Source of the DNA: Pseudomonas canadensis
GTDB taxonomy: Bacteria > Pseudomonadota > Gammaproteobacteria > Pseudomonadales > Pseudomonadaceae
Assembly (NCBI RefSeq): GCF_000503215.1
Contig: NZ_AYTD01000016.1
Coordinates: 248,001-312,000 of the forward strand
Reading direction: 5' to 3'
Length of the DNA: 64,000 nt
Every line of letters begins with the position of its first letter. The first letter of the stretch is position 1. Below the pieces are notes generated by a model. That model was given only the letters and a program-made list of their open reading frames with translations. It had not been told where the DNA came from and ran no database searches. Below are positions 16,213 to 25,124 of the stretch, in pieces. The translations under genes and the position numbers were made by a program.

Positions 16213-17478
16213 ATGTATCTGTTCCGTCTAGCCATGGCCAGCCTGGCTAACCGCCGCTTTACCGCGATCCTCACCGCGTTCGCCATCGCGCTTTCAGTCT
16301 GCTTGTTGCTCGCGGTGGAACGTGTGCGCGTTGAAGCGCGCAACAGTTTCGCCAGCACTATCAGCGGCACCGACCTGATCGTCGGCGCGCGCTCCGGCTC
16401 GGTGAACCTGCTGCTGTACTCGGTGTTCCGCATCGGCAACGCCACCAACAACATCCGCTGGGACAGCTTCGAACATTTCGCCGCCAGCCCCCAGGTGAAG
16501 TGGGCGATCCCGATTTCCCTCGGTGACTCCCATCGCGGCTACCGCGTGATGGGCACCAACGAATCCTACTTCGAGCACTACCAATACGGCCGCAAGCAAA
16601 ACCTTGAACTGGCCAGCGGCCGCGCCTTCGCCATCGACCCGTTTGAAGTGGTGCTCGGTGCCGAAGTGGCTGACGCGCTGCATTACAAACTTGGCGACAA
16701 ACTGGTGCTGGCTCATGGCGTGGCGGTGGTCAGCCTGGTGAAACACGATGACAAACCCTTCACCGTGGTCGGCATTCTCAAGCGCACCGGCACGCCGGTA
16801 GACCGCACGTTGCACATCAGCCTCGGCGGCATGGAGGCGATCCATATCGACTGGCACAATGGCGTACCGGCCCAAGGCAAAGGCCGCATCAGTGCCGACC
16901 AGGCGCGCAACATGGACCTCACGCCGCAGGCCATCACCGCGTTCATGCTCGGCCTGAACAACAAGATTTCCACGTTTGCCCTGCAGCGCGAGATCAACGA
17001 ATTCCGTGGCGAACCGATGCTGGCGATCCTGCCCGGCGTGGCGCTGCAAGAGTTGTGGAGCATGATGGGCACTGCCGAGAAGGCGCTGTTCGTGATCTCG
17101 CTGTTCGTGGTGCTCACAGGCTTGATCGGCATGCTCACGGCGATCCTTACCAGCCTCAACGAGCGCCGCCGCGAAATGGCAATTTTGCGCTCGGTGGGTG
17201 CGCGGCCGTGGCATATCGCAACGTTGCTGATCTTCGAAGCCTTCGCCCTGGCACTGTCCGGCGTAATCGCCGGGGTGGGTTTACTGTATGTGTGCATCGC
17301 CGCCTCGCGCGGGTATTTGCAGGCCAATTGCGGCCTGGACCTGCCGATGGCCTGGCCGAGCGAATATGAATGGACGCTGCTCGCCGGTATCCTGGCCGCC
17401 GCGCTGTTGATGGGCAGCGTGCCCGCGTGGCGCGCCTATCGGCAATCCCTGGCCGATGGCCTGTCCATACGTTTATGA
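16213..17478 (+). CDS. FtsX/MacB-type ABC transporter permease
   Basis: A 421-residue membrane protein with one N-terminal membrane helix (about residues 12-38), a large periplasmic domain of the MacB type, and three C-terminal helices, the FtsX-domain pattern. The region ERRREMAILRSVGARPWHI between helices is the expected coupling motif to the ATPase. It starts one base after the ATPase stop. PA4065 is the expected counterpart. With the DUF2796 and DUF3299 proteins it forms a probable zinc-linked envelope complex. Confidence 0.9.
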   Translation: MYLFRLAMASLANRRFTAILTAFAIALSVCLLLAVERVRVEARNSFASTISGTDLIVGARSGSVNLLLYSVFRIGNATNNIRWDSFEHFAASPQVKWAIPISLGDSHRGYRVMGTNESYFEHYQYGRKQNLELASGRAFAIDPFEVVLGAEVADALHYKLGDKLVLAHGVAVVSLVKHDDKPFTVVGILKRTGTPVDRTLHISLGGMEAIHIDWHNGVPAQGKGRISADQARNMDLTPQAITAFMLGLNNKISTFALQREINEFRGEPMLAILPGVALQELWSMMGTAEKALFVISLFVVLTGLIGMLTAILTSLNERRREMAILRSVGARPWHIATLLIFEAFALALSGVIAGVGLLYVCIAASRGYLQANCGLDLPMAWPSEYEWTLLAGILAAALLMGSVPAWRAYRQSLADGLSIRL

Positions 17479-17489
17479 GGAAGGTTGCG

Positions 17490-18011
17490 ATGCGTCGTGC
17501 GCTATTTGCGTTGTTGCTGCTGGTGGCAGTTCCCACCTGGGCGGAAGATCAGCCCAAGGATTTGTCCTGGCAGGAGATGATCCCGCCAGACGCGCCGCCG
17601 GAAATCCCCAACATGAAACCGCTGCACGACTTGTCGAACATGGCCGATGCGTTATCGGTCGAGGCAGCGCCAGCGGCCAAGCAGGACTTGCCCAACGCCC
17701 CGGTGGTGCAAAGCCTCGACGGCCAGCACATCCGCTTGCCGGGCTACATCGTGCCGCTGGAAGTCAGTGAGGAAGGCCGCACGACGGAGTTCTTGCTGGT
17801 GCCGTATTTCGGCGCGTGCATCCATGTACCGCCGCCACCCTCGAACCAGATCGTGCATGTCAAAAGCGAAATCGGCGTGAAGCTCGATGAGCTGTACCAG
17901 CCGTACTGGATCGAAGGCGCGATGCAGGTCAAACCGTCCACCAGCGAACTGGCCGACGCCGGTTACCAGATGGACGCTGAGAAAATTTATATGTACGAGC
18001 TGCCCGAATAG
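17490..18011 (+). CDS. DUF3299 periplasmic protein
   Basis: A 173-residue exported protein of the DUF3299 family, with signal peptide ending at VPTWA (about residue 18) and the family's conserved PYFGACIHVPPPP segment. ATG 17490 is preferred over 17475 because AGGAAGG lies just before it; the earlier ATG overlaps the permease stop. It is the last gene of the four-gene zinc-responsive operon (counterpart of PA4066). Its biochemical role is unknown; the conserved cysteine and histidine suggest metal contact, which is inference. Confidence 0.88.
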   Translation: MRRALFALLLLVAVPTWAEDQPKDLSWQEMIPPDAPPEIPNMKPLHDLSNMADALSVEAAPAAKQDLPNAPVVQSLDGQHIRLPGYIVPLEVSEEGRTTEFLLVPYFGACIHVPPPPSNQIVHVKSEIGVKLDELYQPYWIEGAMQVKPSTSELADAGYQMDAEKIYMYELPE

Positions 18012-18028
18012 CGCTGATCGCCCTTTCA

Positions 18029-18042
18029 TTGAGCTGAGTCAA
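18029..18042 (+). promoter_or_regulatory. candidate Anr (FNR-type) box
   Basis: TTGAGCTGAGTCAA resembles TTGATNNNNATCAA with both inner bases changed. A TACCAT hexamer at 18064-18069 is placed as the -10 would be if this site is centred near -41.5. It precedes the OprG/OmpW gene, whose P. aeruginosa counterpart is reported to be anaerobically induced. Confidence 0.4.
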
Positions 18043-18105
18043 AAGACCGGACGGAACGATCTTTACCATTGGACGTACAACTTTTAAACGTCCTTTGGAG
18101 CTCCC

Positions 18106-18804
18106 ATGAACAAGTCTCTGCTCGGCGCGTCCCTCTTCGCGCTCGCCCTCGTCGCCCCCGTTGCACACGCTCACGAAGCGGGCGACATTCTGGTGCGCGC
18201 CGGTGCAATCACCGTGAACCCGAAGGCGGACAGCGGCCATGTCAAAGTTGACCAGGGCCCATTGGCCGGCGCCAACCTGGGCGGCAAGGCGACCATGAGC
18301 AGCGATACCCAACTGGGCCTGAACTTCGCCTACATGCTGACCAACCACGTCGGTATCGAACTGCTGGCCGCCACGCCGTTCGAGCATGATGTGAAGATCA
18401 AGAACACCGCCCTCGGCGCCGCGAACGGCAAGCTCGGCACCCTGAAACACCTGCCGCCGACCCTGAGCATCGTGTACTACCCGCTGGACAACAAGTCGGC
18501 CTTCCAGCCGTACGTCGGCGCCGGTATCAACTACACCTGGATCTACGACGAACACGTTGGCAGCCGTGCCCAAGGCGCAGGCTTCAGCAACTTCAAGGCC
18601 GAAAATTCCTGGGGCTGGGCCGCGCAGATCGGTGCGGACTACATGATCAACGACAAGTGGATGATCAACGCCCAGGCGCGCTACATCGACATCAGCACCA
18701 AGGCGACTGTGGACAACAACGCCCTGGGCCAAGGCACTCGCGCCAAGGTCAATGTTGACGTGGACCCGATGGTTTACATGGTGGGTATCGGCTACAAGTT
18801 CTAA
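18106..18804 (+). CDS. oprG: OmpW-family outer-membrane protein (OprG-like)
   Basis: A 232-residue eight-stranded outer-membrane barrel with signal peptide MNKSLLGASLFALALVAPV up to about residue 22, the mature start HEAGDILVRAGAITV and the family's C-terminal VDPMVYMVGIGYKF ending in phenylalanine. OmpW/OprG proteins form narrow channels for small hydrophobic or amino-acid substrates. It follows the zinc cluster directly, the same order as PA4063-PA4067. A possible Anr site lies upstream. Confidence 0.93.
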   Translation: MNKSLLGASLFALALVAPVAHAHEAGDILVRAGAITVNPKADSGHVKVDQGPLAGANLGGKATMSSDTQLGLNFAYMLTNHVGIELLAATPFEHDVKIKNTALGAANGKLGTLKHLPPTLSIVYYPLDNKSAFQPYVGAGINYTWIYDEHVGSRAQGAGFSNFKAENSWGWAAQIGADYMINDKWMINAQARYIDISTKATVDNNALGQGTRAKVNVDVDPMVYMVGIGYKF

Positions 18805-18821
18805 ACCACACCGCCCCCCTA

Positions 18822-18906
18822 GTAGGAGCCGGCTTGCCGGCGATGCAGACACCTCGGTCTTTCAGTTAAACCGAGGTGATGCTATCGCCGGCAAGCCGGC
18901 TCCTAC
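18822..18906. repeat. REP pair (REPIN), GAGCCGGCTTGCCGGCG subtype
   Basis: GTAGGAGCCGGCTTGCCGGC at 18822 is inverted at the end (18887-18906). An inner stem CACCTCGGT/ACCGAGGTG adds nine base pairs. It lies between the convergent oprG and the reductase gene, so it may also act as a transcript end. Confidence 0.88.
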
Positions 18907-18917
18907 GCGCTTGGGGG

Positions 18918-19802
18918 TCAGGTATGACGGTAGAACCGATCCAGCAATGCCGGCAACCCCGCCCGCCATGCCCGTGGCTTGATGCCGAAGGTGTGAAGGA
19001 TTTTCTTGCAGGCGAGCACCGCGTGTTGCGGTTCTTCGCTCGCATCCGGCCGGGCCGCGTGCGCCTGGGCGGTAGGGGATTCGATCGCCAGCGGATGGTA
19101 GTTGCGCGCTTCAGTGAGAATCGCCTGGCCCAGTGCCAACGGTGTAGTCGCCTCCTGGCCGGCGTAGTGATAAGTGCCCCACAGCGGTGCCGCGCAATCG
19201 AGCTGCTTGAGCACCGAGATAATCACCCGTGCCGCATCGTCCACCGGCGTCGGGTTGCCGCGACGGTCGTCGGCCATCAGCAATTCATCCGGTTTCTCCG
19301 CCCGAGCCAGGAAGCGCCCCAAGGTACCGTCGACACTGTCATCCAACAGCCAGCCAAACCGCAACAGCACATGTTGCGGGCAGGTGGCGCGCACGCTCTG
19401 CTCGATGCGCCACAACGCCTGGCCGCGCAGGCCCAGGGGCACCGGCTCGTCCTTTTCGCTGTAGGCGGTGGCGCGGGAGCCATCGAACACGCGGTAGCTG
19501 GACGGTTGCAACAGGGTGATGCTGTGGTGCTGGCACAACTCGGCCAGGCGCTCGATGGCAAATTCCTGGGCAGCCAGGCGGGTTTCGCTGACCGCTTCTG
19601 CCTGGAACCAGTCGAAATAGTAGGCGAGGTTGATCAACGCATCGGGACGGGTGTCGTCGAGCAATTGGGTGAGGCTCGCGGCATCCCAGCCGTCTTGGGG
19701 CGGTTTGGGTGCGAGGAAACCGATGTCTTCCTCTGCACCGAGGCGAATCAGCGCCTGCCCGAGGGCATTCCCGCCGCCCAGTAACATAAGGCGCATTCGC
19801 AT
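18918..19802 (-). CDS. RmlD-type NAD(P)-binding sugar-nucleotide reductase/epimerase family protein
   Basis: A 294-residue Rossmann-fold protein of the extended SDR/RmlD type. It opens MRMRLMLLGGGNALGQALI with a glycine-rich GGGNALG dinucleotide loop and has PSSYRVFDGS where substrate-binding residues normally fall. The usual YxxxK catalytic pair is not obvious: the region reads GLRGQALWRIE, so it may be a non-classical member. The start is one of two nearby ATGs (19802 or 19796). In P. aeruginosa an epimerase-like gene also follows oprG. Substrate unknown. Confidence 0.8.
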   Translation of the reverse strand: MRMRLMLLGGGNALGQALIRLGAEEDIGFLAPKPPQDGWDAASLTQLLDDTRPDALINLAYYFDWFQAEAVSETRLAAQEFAIERLAELCQHHSITLLQPSSYRVFDGSRATAYSEKDEPVPLGLRGQALWRIEQSVRATCPQHVLLRFGWLLDDSVDGTLGRFLARAEKPDELLMADDRRGNPTPVDDAARVIISVLKQLDCAAPLWGTYHYAGQEATTPLALGQAILTEARNYHPLAIESPTAQAHAARPDASEEPQHAVLACKKILHTFGIKPRAWRAGLPALLDRFYRHT

Positions 19803-19888
19803 AGATTGAGCAGGCCCGGTCTGTTTGGAACGAAGGTTTTCTGGTCTTGGCCAGAATCGTTGCATTTTGCGGGTTTGTAGCGCAACCG

Positions 19889-21973
19889 TCACGGATTAAC
19901 TATCTTCGCGCCAGCCTCGGTAGGTTCATGCTCAAGGGCCGTCCGCGCAGGCACCATGACCTGCTGTGGATAAGTCTGCGCGAAATGCACCTGGTCACAG
20001 TTATCCACAAGCTTTTTCAAGCGTTGGTTGAATGCACGGCTTACTGCATATTGCCCGCCCGACACCGTGCGGAACTGCGCCGTGAGCACCACGCCGTTGA
20101 GGTCCATCTTGTCGACGCCGAATACTTCCAGCGGACCTTGCAGGTTGTACTTGAGGAAAACGTCGTCACGGATCGACTGCCCCGCCTCGCGGATCAGTTC
20201 CACCGCCCTGTCCACATCCGTGTCGTAAGTGAACTGTACCGAGAAAAACGCATAGGCAAATTGCCGCGACTGGTTGGTGACCGCCTTGATCTGCCCGAAC
20301 GGCACCGAGTGCACAAAACCCTTGCCATCGCGCAGGCGCAGGGTGCGGATGGTCAGGCCTTCGACGGTGCCGGCGTGGCCGGAGTCGAGTACCACCCAAT
20401 CGCCAATGGACAGGGTGTCTTCAATAATGATGAACAGCCCGGTGATTACATCCTGCACCAGTTGCTGCGAGCCAAAACCAATGGCCAGGCCGACCACGCC
20501 GGCACCGGCCAGCAGCGGCGCGACGTTGATGCCGAGGTTGGCCATGGTGGTGATCGCGCAGATCACCACCAGGATGATCTTCACCGCATTGCGCAGCAGC
20601 GGCAGGATGGTTTTCACCCGCGTGCTCGGTTGGCGGCTGGAGCGTTTGTTGACCGGCGGTTTCAGCGCTTCCTGGATCGCCGTGTCGAGCACCACCCAGA
20701 ACAGCCACGTCATCAGCAGGATCAGGCCGATGCTGCTGAGAGAATCGCTGATGGCCCGGCCCACCGAGTTGCGCTGGGCGAACTCGAACAGCGACACGCC
20801 CCAGATCCGCCCGAGAATTTCGATAAACGCAATGGCCATGACAATGCGCAGGATCGCGTGCAACAGGCTGAGGAAGCGTTCCTTGTACGCACTGCTGCGT
20901 TGGATCGCCACTTGGCTGCGGGACTTGAACAGGTGTTGCAGCACCGTGCTGAGGAACACCGTGCCGATCAGCAGGATCGTGGTGAACAGTGCGCAGCGCA
21001 GGACTTTCTGGTTGTCGTCACCAGCACCGATCAGGTTGATCGCCGACACCAGCACCATCAACAGGATCGGCCAATACCACAGGCCGGAAAATATCCGCAG
21101 CGATTGTTGCAACGCCGGGTGTTTGAGGCGCTGGGCCAGTGGTCGATTGCGGATCAGATGGGCGACCGGACGACGCAGGCGGATCACCAGCATGCCGAAA
21201 ATCACCGCCGCAAACAGCCCGGTAAACACGGCAATGCTGCTGGTGATATTGCCGCCCAACTGACGGGCGATTTGCGGGCTGGTCAGCGCATCGCTGAGGG
21301 CGGCGAGGAAGCCGATCAGGAACAGCGGTTTGGGGCAGTAGTCGCGAATAATCTGCACCGCCGGGCGCTTGTGGCCAACATTGAACATGACGATGACGCA
21401 CAACAGCATCGAGGTGGAAAAGATACCGCTACTGGTGGCGTAGGCAAAACACAGCGCCAGCGCACGGCCTACAGAGGTGGGCAGAAAGTGGCTGACATAC
21501 AGCGTCAGCGGCAGACAGATAAGCGCGGGAGTCGTATAGGGAATCACATACCCGAGCACCGCTAGCAGACGTTTGCGCCGCTCGAAGAACGAGCGACGGC
21601 CCAGGCGCTGTACGATAAATCGCCCCAGCAGCGTCATCGCCACAAAAGCGCCAACCCACACGCCGGACAGCAGCAGGAAATCCCCCGCCACGCTCCAGGG
21701 TGAGCGCGCAGCGGTCTGGTTGACCAGCCGCCCGACCTCGTCGGCCGCTCGGTCCGCGCGCAGGCGCCATTCATCGATCAGATTCTGATTGAGGTCGAGC
21801 TTTTGCTGGACATCATCGATGCTGGAACTGATTGCCCCCAGCAGCCCGCCCTCCACCAGCAATTCCGGCTTGGCCGGCGCTTCAGGTTCCGGCGCGGTGG
21901 CCGCCGCTTGCAGTGCGCCACTGCCACAAAACAGCAGTGCGCCGAGCAGTAATGCGGTCTTTAGATTCAGCAA
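19889..21973 (-). CDS. mechanosensitive ion channel, MscS family
   Basis: A 694-residue channel with signal peptide (to about residue 23), a periplasmic coiled region, several membrane helices and a C-terminal MscS core: pore helix segment APLLAGAGVVGLAIGFGSQQ followed by LVQDVITGLFIIIED and the beta domain. It opens in response to membrane tension and releases solutes during osmotic downshock. The start is TTG 21973, chosen because AAGGAG lies ten bases before it and it begins the signal peptide. Longer than E. coli MscS (286) by its added N-terminal helices. Confidence 0.92.
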   Translation of the reverse strand: MLNLKTALLLGALLFCGSGALQAAATAPEPEAPAKPELLVEGGLLGAISSSIDDVQQKLDLNQNLIDEWRLRADRAADEVGRLVNQTAARSPWSVAGDFLLLSGVWVGAFVAMTLLGRFIVQRLGRRSFFERRKRLLAVLGYVIPYTTPALICLPLTLYVSHFLPTSVGRALALCFAYATSSGIFSTSMLLCVIVMFNVGHKRPAVQIIRDYCPKPLFLIGFLAALSDALTSPQIARQLGGNITSSIAVFTGLFAAVIFGMLVIRLRRPVAHLIRNRPLAQRLKHPALQQSLRIFSGLWYWPILLMVLVSAINLIGAGDDNQKVLRCALFTTILLIGTVFLSTVLQHLFKSRSQVAIQRSSAYKERFLSLLHAILRIVMAIAFIEILGRIWGVSLFEFAQRNSVGRAISDSLSSIGLILLMTWLFWVVLDTAIQEALKPPVNKRSSRQPSTRVKTILPLLRNAVKIILVVICAITTMANLGINVAPLLAGAGVVGLAIGFGSQQLVQDVITGLFIIIEDTLSIGDWVVLDSGHAGTVEGLTIRTLRLRDGKGFVHSVPFGQIKAVTNQSRQFAYAFFSVQFTYDTDVDRAVELIREAGQSIRDDVFLKYNLQGPLEVFGVDKMDLNGVVLTAQFRTVSGGQYAVSRAFNQRLKKLVDNCDQVHFAQTYPQQVMVPARTALEHEPTEAGAKIVNP

Positions 21974-22143
21974 AACACCGATCTCCTTCAGAAGGGTCTG
22001 TAAGGAACTGACGGGTTTGCGCGTTGATCGTTCCCCTTCAGCGGCATCATTGTGCCGTCTGTAGGACGTTGGAAACTTTCAGCCAAAAATCAGAGTCAGC
22101 CATAAACGGGGGCCAGGCCCCCACTTCTTTCACAGGAGCAATC

Positions 22144-22923
22144 ATGGCTGCGATTCCCGACTGGGTGCCCATCACCCCCAGCGTCGCCATCACTCGCTTC
22201 ACGGTGCTGACGGTCAATATCCACAAGGGCTTTACCGCCCTGAATCGACGTTTCATCCTGCCCGAGCTGCGTGAAGCGGTGCGCAGCGTGGGCGCGGATA
22301 TGGTGTTTTTGCAGGAAATCCACGGCACCCACGAACGCCATCCACAGCGCTTCAGCGACTGGCCGAACATGCCGCAATACGAATTCCTCGCCGACAGCAT
22401 CTGGCCGCAGTTCGCCTACGGCCGCAACGCGGTCTACCCCCACGGCGACCACGGCAACGCGCTGTTGTCGAAATTCCAGATCGTGCGCCACGACAACCTC
22501 GATATCTCCCAACGCGGCCATGAAAACCGTGGCCTGCTGCATTGCGTGCTGCGCCTGCCGGGCACCGGCCAGGAGATCCATGCGATCTGTATCCACCTGG
22601 GCTTGCGCGAGGTGCACCGCCAGCAGCAACTGCGCTTGATCGAGCAGCGCATCAGCGAGATCCCAGCCGACGCGCCGCTGGTGGTGGCTGGTGACTTCAA
22701 CGATTGGCGCCAGAAGGCCGACCTGAGCAAGGCCGGTTTGAAGGAAGTGTTTATTGAATCCATGGGCAAACCCGCACGCACCTTCCCGGCGCGCCTGCCG
22801 TTGCTGCCGCTGGACCGGATTTATGTGCGCAATCTGAAGGTGCATAACCCTAGGGTGCTAACGACGCGGCCTTGGTCGCACCTGTCCGACCATGTGCCGC
22901 TGTCAGTGGAGGTCGAGCTATGA
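22144..22923 (+). CDS. endonuclease/exonuclease/phosphatase-family protein (YbhP-like)
   Basis: A 259-residue protein of the DNase I-like fold with the motifs TVNIHKG, FLQEIHG (metal-binding Glu), VVAGDFNDW and the terminal SDHVPL catalytic His. It overlaps the cardiolipin synthase gene by four bases, reproducing E. coli ybhP-clsB-ybhN. ATG 22144 has AGGAG upstream. A phosphodiesterase acting on a lipid or nucleic acid is possible; the family name does not settle the substrate. Confidence 0.9.
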   Translation: MAAIPDWVPITPSVAITRFTVLTVNIHKGFTALNRRFILPELREAVRSVGADMVFLQEIHGTHERHPQRFSDWPNMPQYEFLADSIWPQFAYGRNAVYPHGDHGNALLSKFQIVRHDNLDISQRGHENRGLLHCVLRLPGTGQEIHAICIHLGLREVHRQQQLRLIEQRISEIPADAPLVVAGDFNDWRQKADLSKAGLKEVFIESMGKPARTFPARLPLLPLDRIYVRNLKVHNPRVLTTRPWSHLSDHVPLSVEVEL

Positions 22924-24182
22924 ACGTGGCCGTGGAACATATCTCCACCGACCAGCCGCCGGACGAAGCCAAGGCCCGCGACCTGGACTACGGCTGGCAG
23001 CATGGCAACCAGGTTGAGTTACTGGAGAACGGCGAGGCGTATTTTCCCAAGGTGTTCGAAGCCCTGCGCGCGGCCCGCCGGGAAATTCTGTTGGAGACCT
23101 TCATTCTTTTCGAAGACAAGGTGGGCCATGAGCTGCACGGCATCCTGATCGAGGCCGCGCAGCGTGGAGTCAAGGTGGTGGTGAGCCTCGATGGCTTTGG
23201 TTGCGGCGAACTGAGCCCGTCATTTCTGGGCGAGTTGGCGGACGCCGGCGTGACGGTGCAGATGTTTGACCCGGCGTCCAAGACCCTGGGCATTCGCACC
23301 AACTGGTTTCGTCGCCTGCACCGCAAGATTGTGGTGGTGGATGCGGAGGTGGCGTTTATCGGCGGGATCAACTTTTCCGCCGATCACCTGGGAGATTTCG
23401 GTCCCGAAGCCAAGCAGGATTACGCGGTGCAGGTGGTGGGTCCGGCCGTAGCAGACCTGCATCATTTCGCTTTGGCGCAAAGTGGTCGCCAAGTCCGCAC
23501 GCGACGGGGTTGGCGGCGGCGCCAGCAACGGCCTCCATTGTGGTCCACCGACCAGGGCGATGGCTTGGTGCGCTTGATTTACCGCGACAACGTGCAGCAT
23601 CGCGATGACATTGAAGAAGCCTATATCCACGCGCTGAGCAAGGCGCAAACACGTGCGGTGATCGCCAACGCCTACTTCTTCCCCGGCTACCGCCTGCTGC
23701 GCGAAATCCGCAATGCCGCGCGCCGTGGCGTGCAGGTGCAACTGATCATGCAAGGCCAGCCCGATGTGCTGCTGGCCAAGCTGGCGGCGCGGATGCTCTA
23801 CGACTATCTGCTCAAAGATGGCGTAGTGATCCACGAATACTGCCAGCGCCCGCTGCACGGCAAAGTCGCGTTGGTGGATGACGAATGGAGCACCGTGGGT
23901 TCGAGCAACCTGGACCCGTTGAGCCTGTCGCTGAACCTGGAAGCCAATGTGTTGATTCGTGACCGCGCGTTCAATCAACAACTTTACGAACGCCTGGAAA
24001 CACTCGCCAAAGACCACTGCCAGACCATGCCGGAGAACCGCAAGCCGCGCCTGTGGCTGTGGCGGTTGACCGTGGGTTTCCTGGTGTTTCATGTGATGCG
24101 CCACTTCCCGGCCTTGACGGGATGGTTGCCGGCGCACAAGCCACGGTTGAAACCCATCGAGAGCCAGTCCAATGACCGCTGA
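22920..24182 (+). CDS. clsB: cardiolipin synthase B
   Basis: Phospholipase D-superfamily enzyme forming cardiolipin from phosphatidylglycerol (with phosphatidylethanolamine or a second PG). The 420-residue protein has two HKD motifs, LHRKIVVVD with FIGGINFS and LHGKVALVD with VGSSNLDP, and lacks the N-terminal membrane helices of ClsA, as ClsB does. ATG 22920 overlaps the preceding stop (ATGA), and its end overlaps ybhN by 11 bases, indicating one transcript. Confidence 0.94.
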   Translation: MNVAVEHISTDQPPDEAKARDLDYGWQHGNQVELLENGEAYFPKVFEALRAARREILLETFILFEDKVGHELHGILIEAAQRGVKVVVSLDGFGCGELSPSFLGELADAGVTVQMFDPASKTLGIRTNWFRRLHRKIVVVDAEVAFIGGINFSADHLGDFGPEAKQDYAVQVVGPAVADLHHFALAQSGRQVRTRRGWRRRQQRPPLWSTDQGDGLVRLIYRDNVQHRDDIEEAYIHALSKAQTRAVIANAYFFPGYRLLREIRNAARRGVQVQLIMQGQPDVLLAKLAARMLYDYLLKDGVVIHEYCQRPLHGKVALVDDEWSTVGSSNLDPLSLSLNLEANVLIRDRAFNQQLYERLETLAKDHCQTMPENRKPRLWLWRLTVGFLVFHVMRHFPALTGWLPAHKPRLKPIESQSNDR

Positions 24183-25119
24183 ATCCCGATTCAAGCGCTG
24201 GAAGAAACCGCTGACCATCGTCTTCTTCCTGATGCTGATCGTGCTGTTCACCCTGCTCGCTCGGCGTATCGATTGGAGCGAAGTGGTGCAGACCCTGGGC
24301 GACTTCAAGGTGCGCACACTGGTGATCGCAGGCGCGCTGACGCTGTGCAGTTTTCTGGTGTACGCCAGCTTCGACTTGATCGGCCGCACCTACATTCGCC
24401 AGAACCTGGTGTGGAAGCAGATCCTGCCAGTGGGCATCATCAGCTACGCCTTCAACCTCAACCTGAGCGCGTGGGTCGGCGGCATCGCCATGCGTTATCG
24501 GCTGTATTCGCGCTTGGGGGTGAGTACCGGCAATATCGCCAAGATCCTCGGCCTGAGCCTAGCCACCAATTGGTTTGGCTACATGGCGATTGCCGGGGTG
24601 GTGTTCAGCAGCGGCTTGGTGACCATGCCGCCGGGGTGGAAGGTCAGCACCACGGCCTTGCAGGGCATTGGCGCGTTGTTGGTACTGGCCAGCCTGGGTT
24701 ATCTGGTGGCCTGCCAGTTTTCGAAGAAACGTGCGTGGACGATTCGCGGCATGGAAATCAACCTGCCGTCGGTGCGCATGGCGTGCTTGCAGTTGCTGCT
24801 GGGCGCGTTGAATTGGTCGCTGATGGCGGCGGTGATTTTTACCCTGTTGCCGGCCAAGCTGGACTATCCGCTGGTGCTGGGCGTGTTATTGATCAGCGCG
24901 ATTGCCGGAGTGCTCACCCACATTCCGGCCGGGCTGGGCGTGCTGGAGGCGGTGTTTATTGCGCTGTTGCAGCATGAGGCGTCGCGGGGCAGTTTGCTTG
25001 CCGGGCTGATCGCGTATCGGGCGATTTACTTCATCTTGCCGTTGCTGATCGCGCTAGTGATGTACCTGGGCGTGGAGGCCAAGGCGAAGGCGTTGCGGGT
25101 GAAGAAGACACCCGCCTGA
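24172..25119 (+). CDS. ybhN: YbhN/UPF0104 family inner-membrane protein
   Basis: A 315-residue integral membrane protein with about eight helices, related to the flippase domain of lysylphosphatidylglycerol synthase (UPF0104). Sequence signs include SYAFNLNLSAWVGGIAMRYRLY and THIPAGLGVLEAVFIALL. Third gene of the ybhP-clsB-ybhN cluster, overlapping clsB by 11 bases, so a role in moving or regulating the lipid made by ClsB is plausible but unproved. Confidence 0.9.
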   Translation: MTAESRFKRWKKPLTIVFFLMLIVLFTLLARRIDWSEVVQTLGDFKVRTLVIAGALTLCSFLVYASFDLIGRTYIRQNLVWKQILPVGIISYAFNLNLSAWVGGIAMRYRLYSRLGVSTGNIAKILGLSLATNWFGYMAIAGVVFSSGLVTMPPGWKVSTTALQGIGALLVLASLGYLVACQFSKKRAWTIRGMEINLPSVRMACLQLLLGALNWSLMAAVIFTLLPAKLDYPLVLGVLLISAIAGVLTHIPAGLGVLEAVFIALLQHEASRGSLLAGLIAYRAIYFILPLLIALVMYLGVEAKAKALRVKKTPA

Positions 25120-25124
25120 ACGCT

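Noticed and set aside
18966..19802. Calling the reductase RmlD (dTDP-rhamnose synthesis).
   Set aside because: No rml genes are near and the YxxxK pair is not evident; only the fold family is supported.
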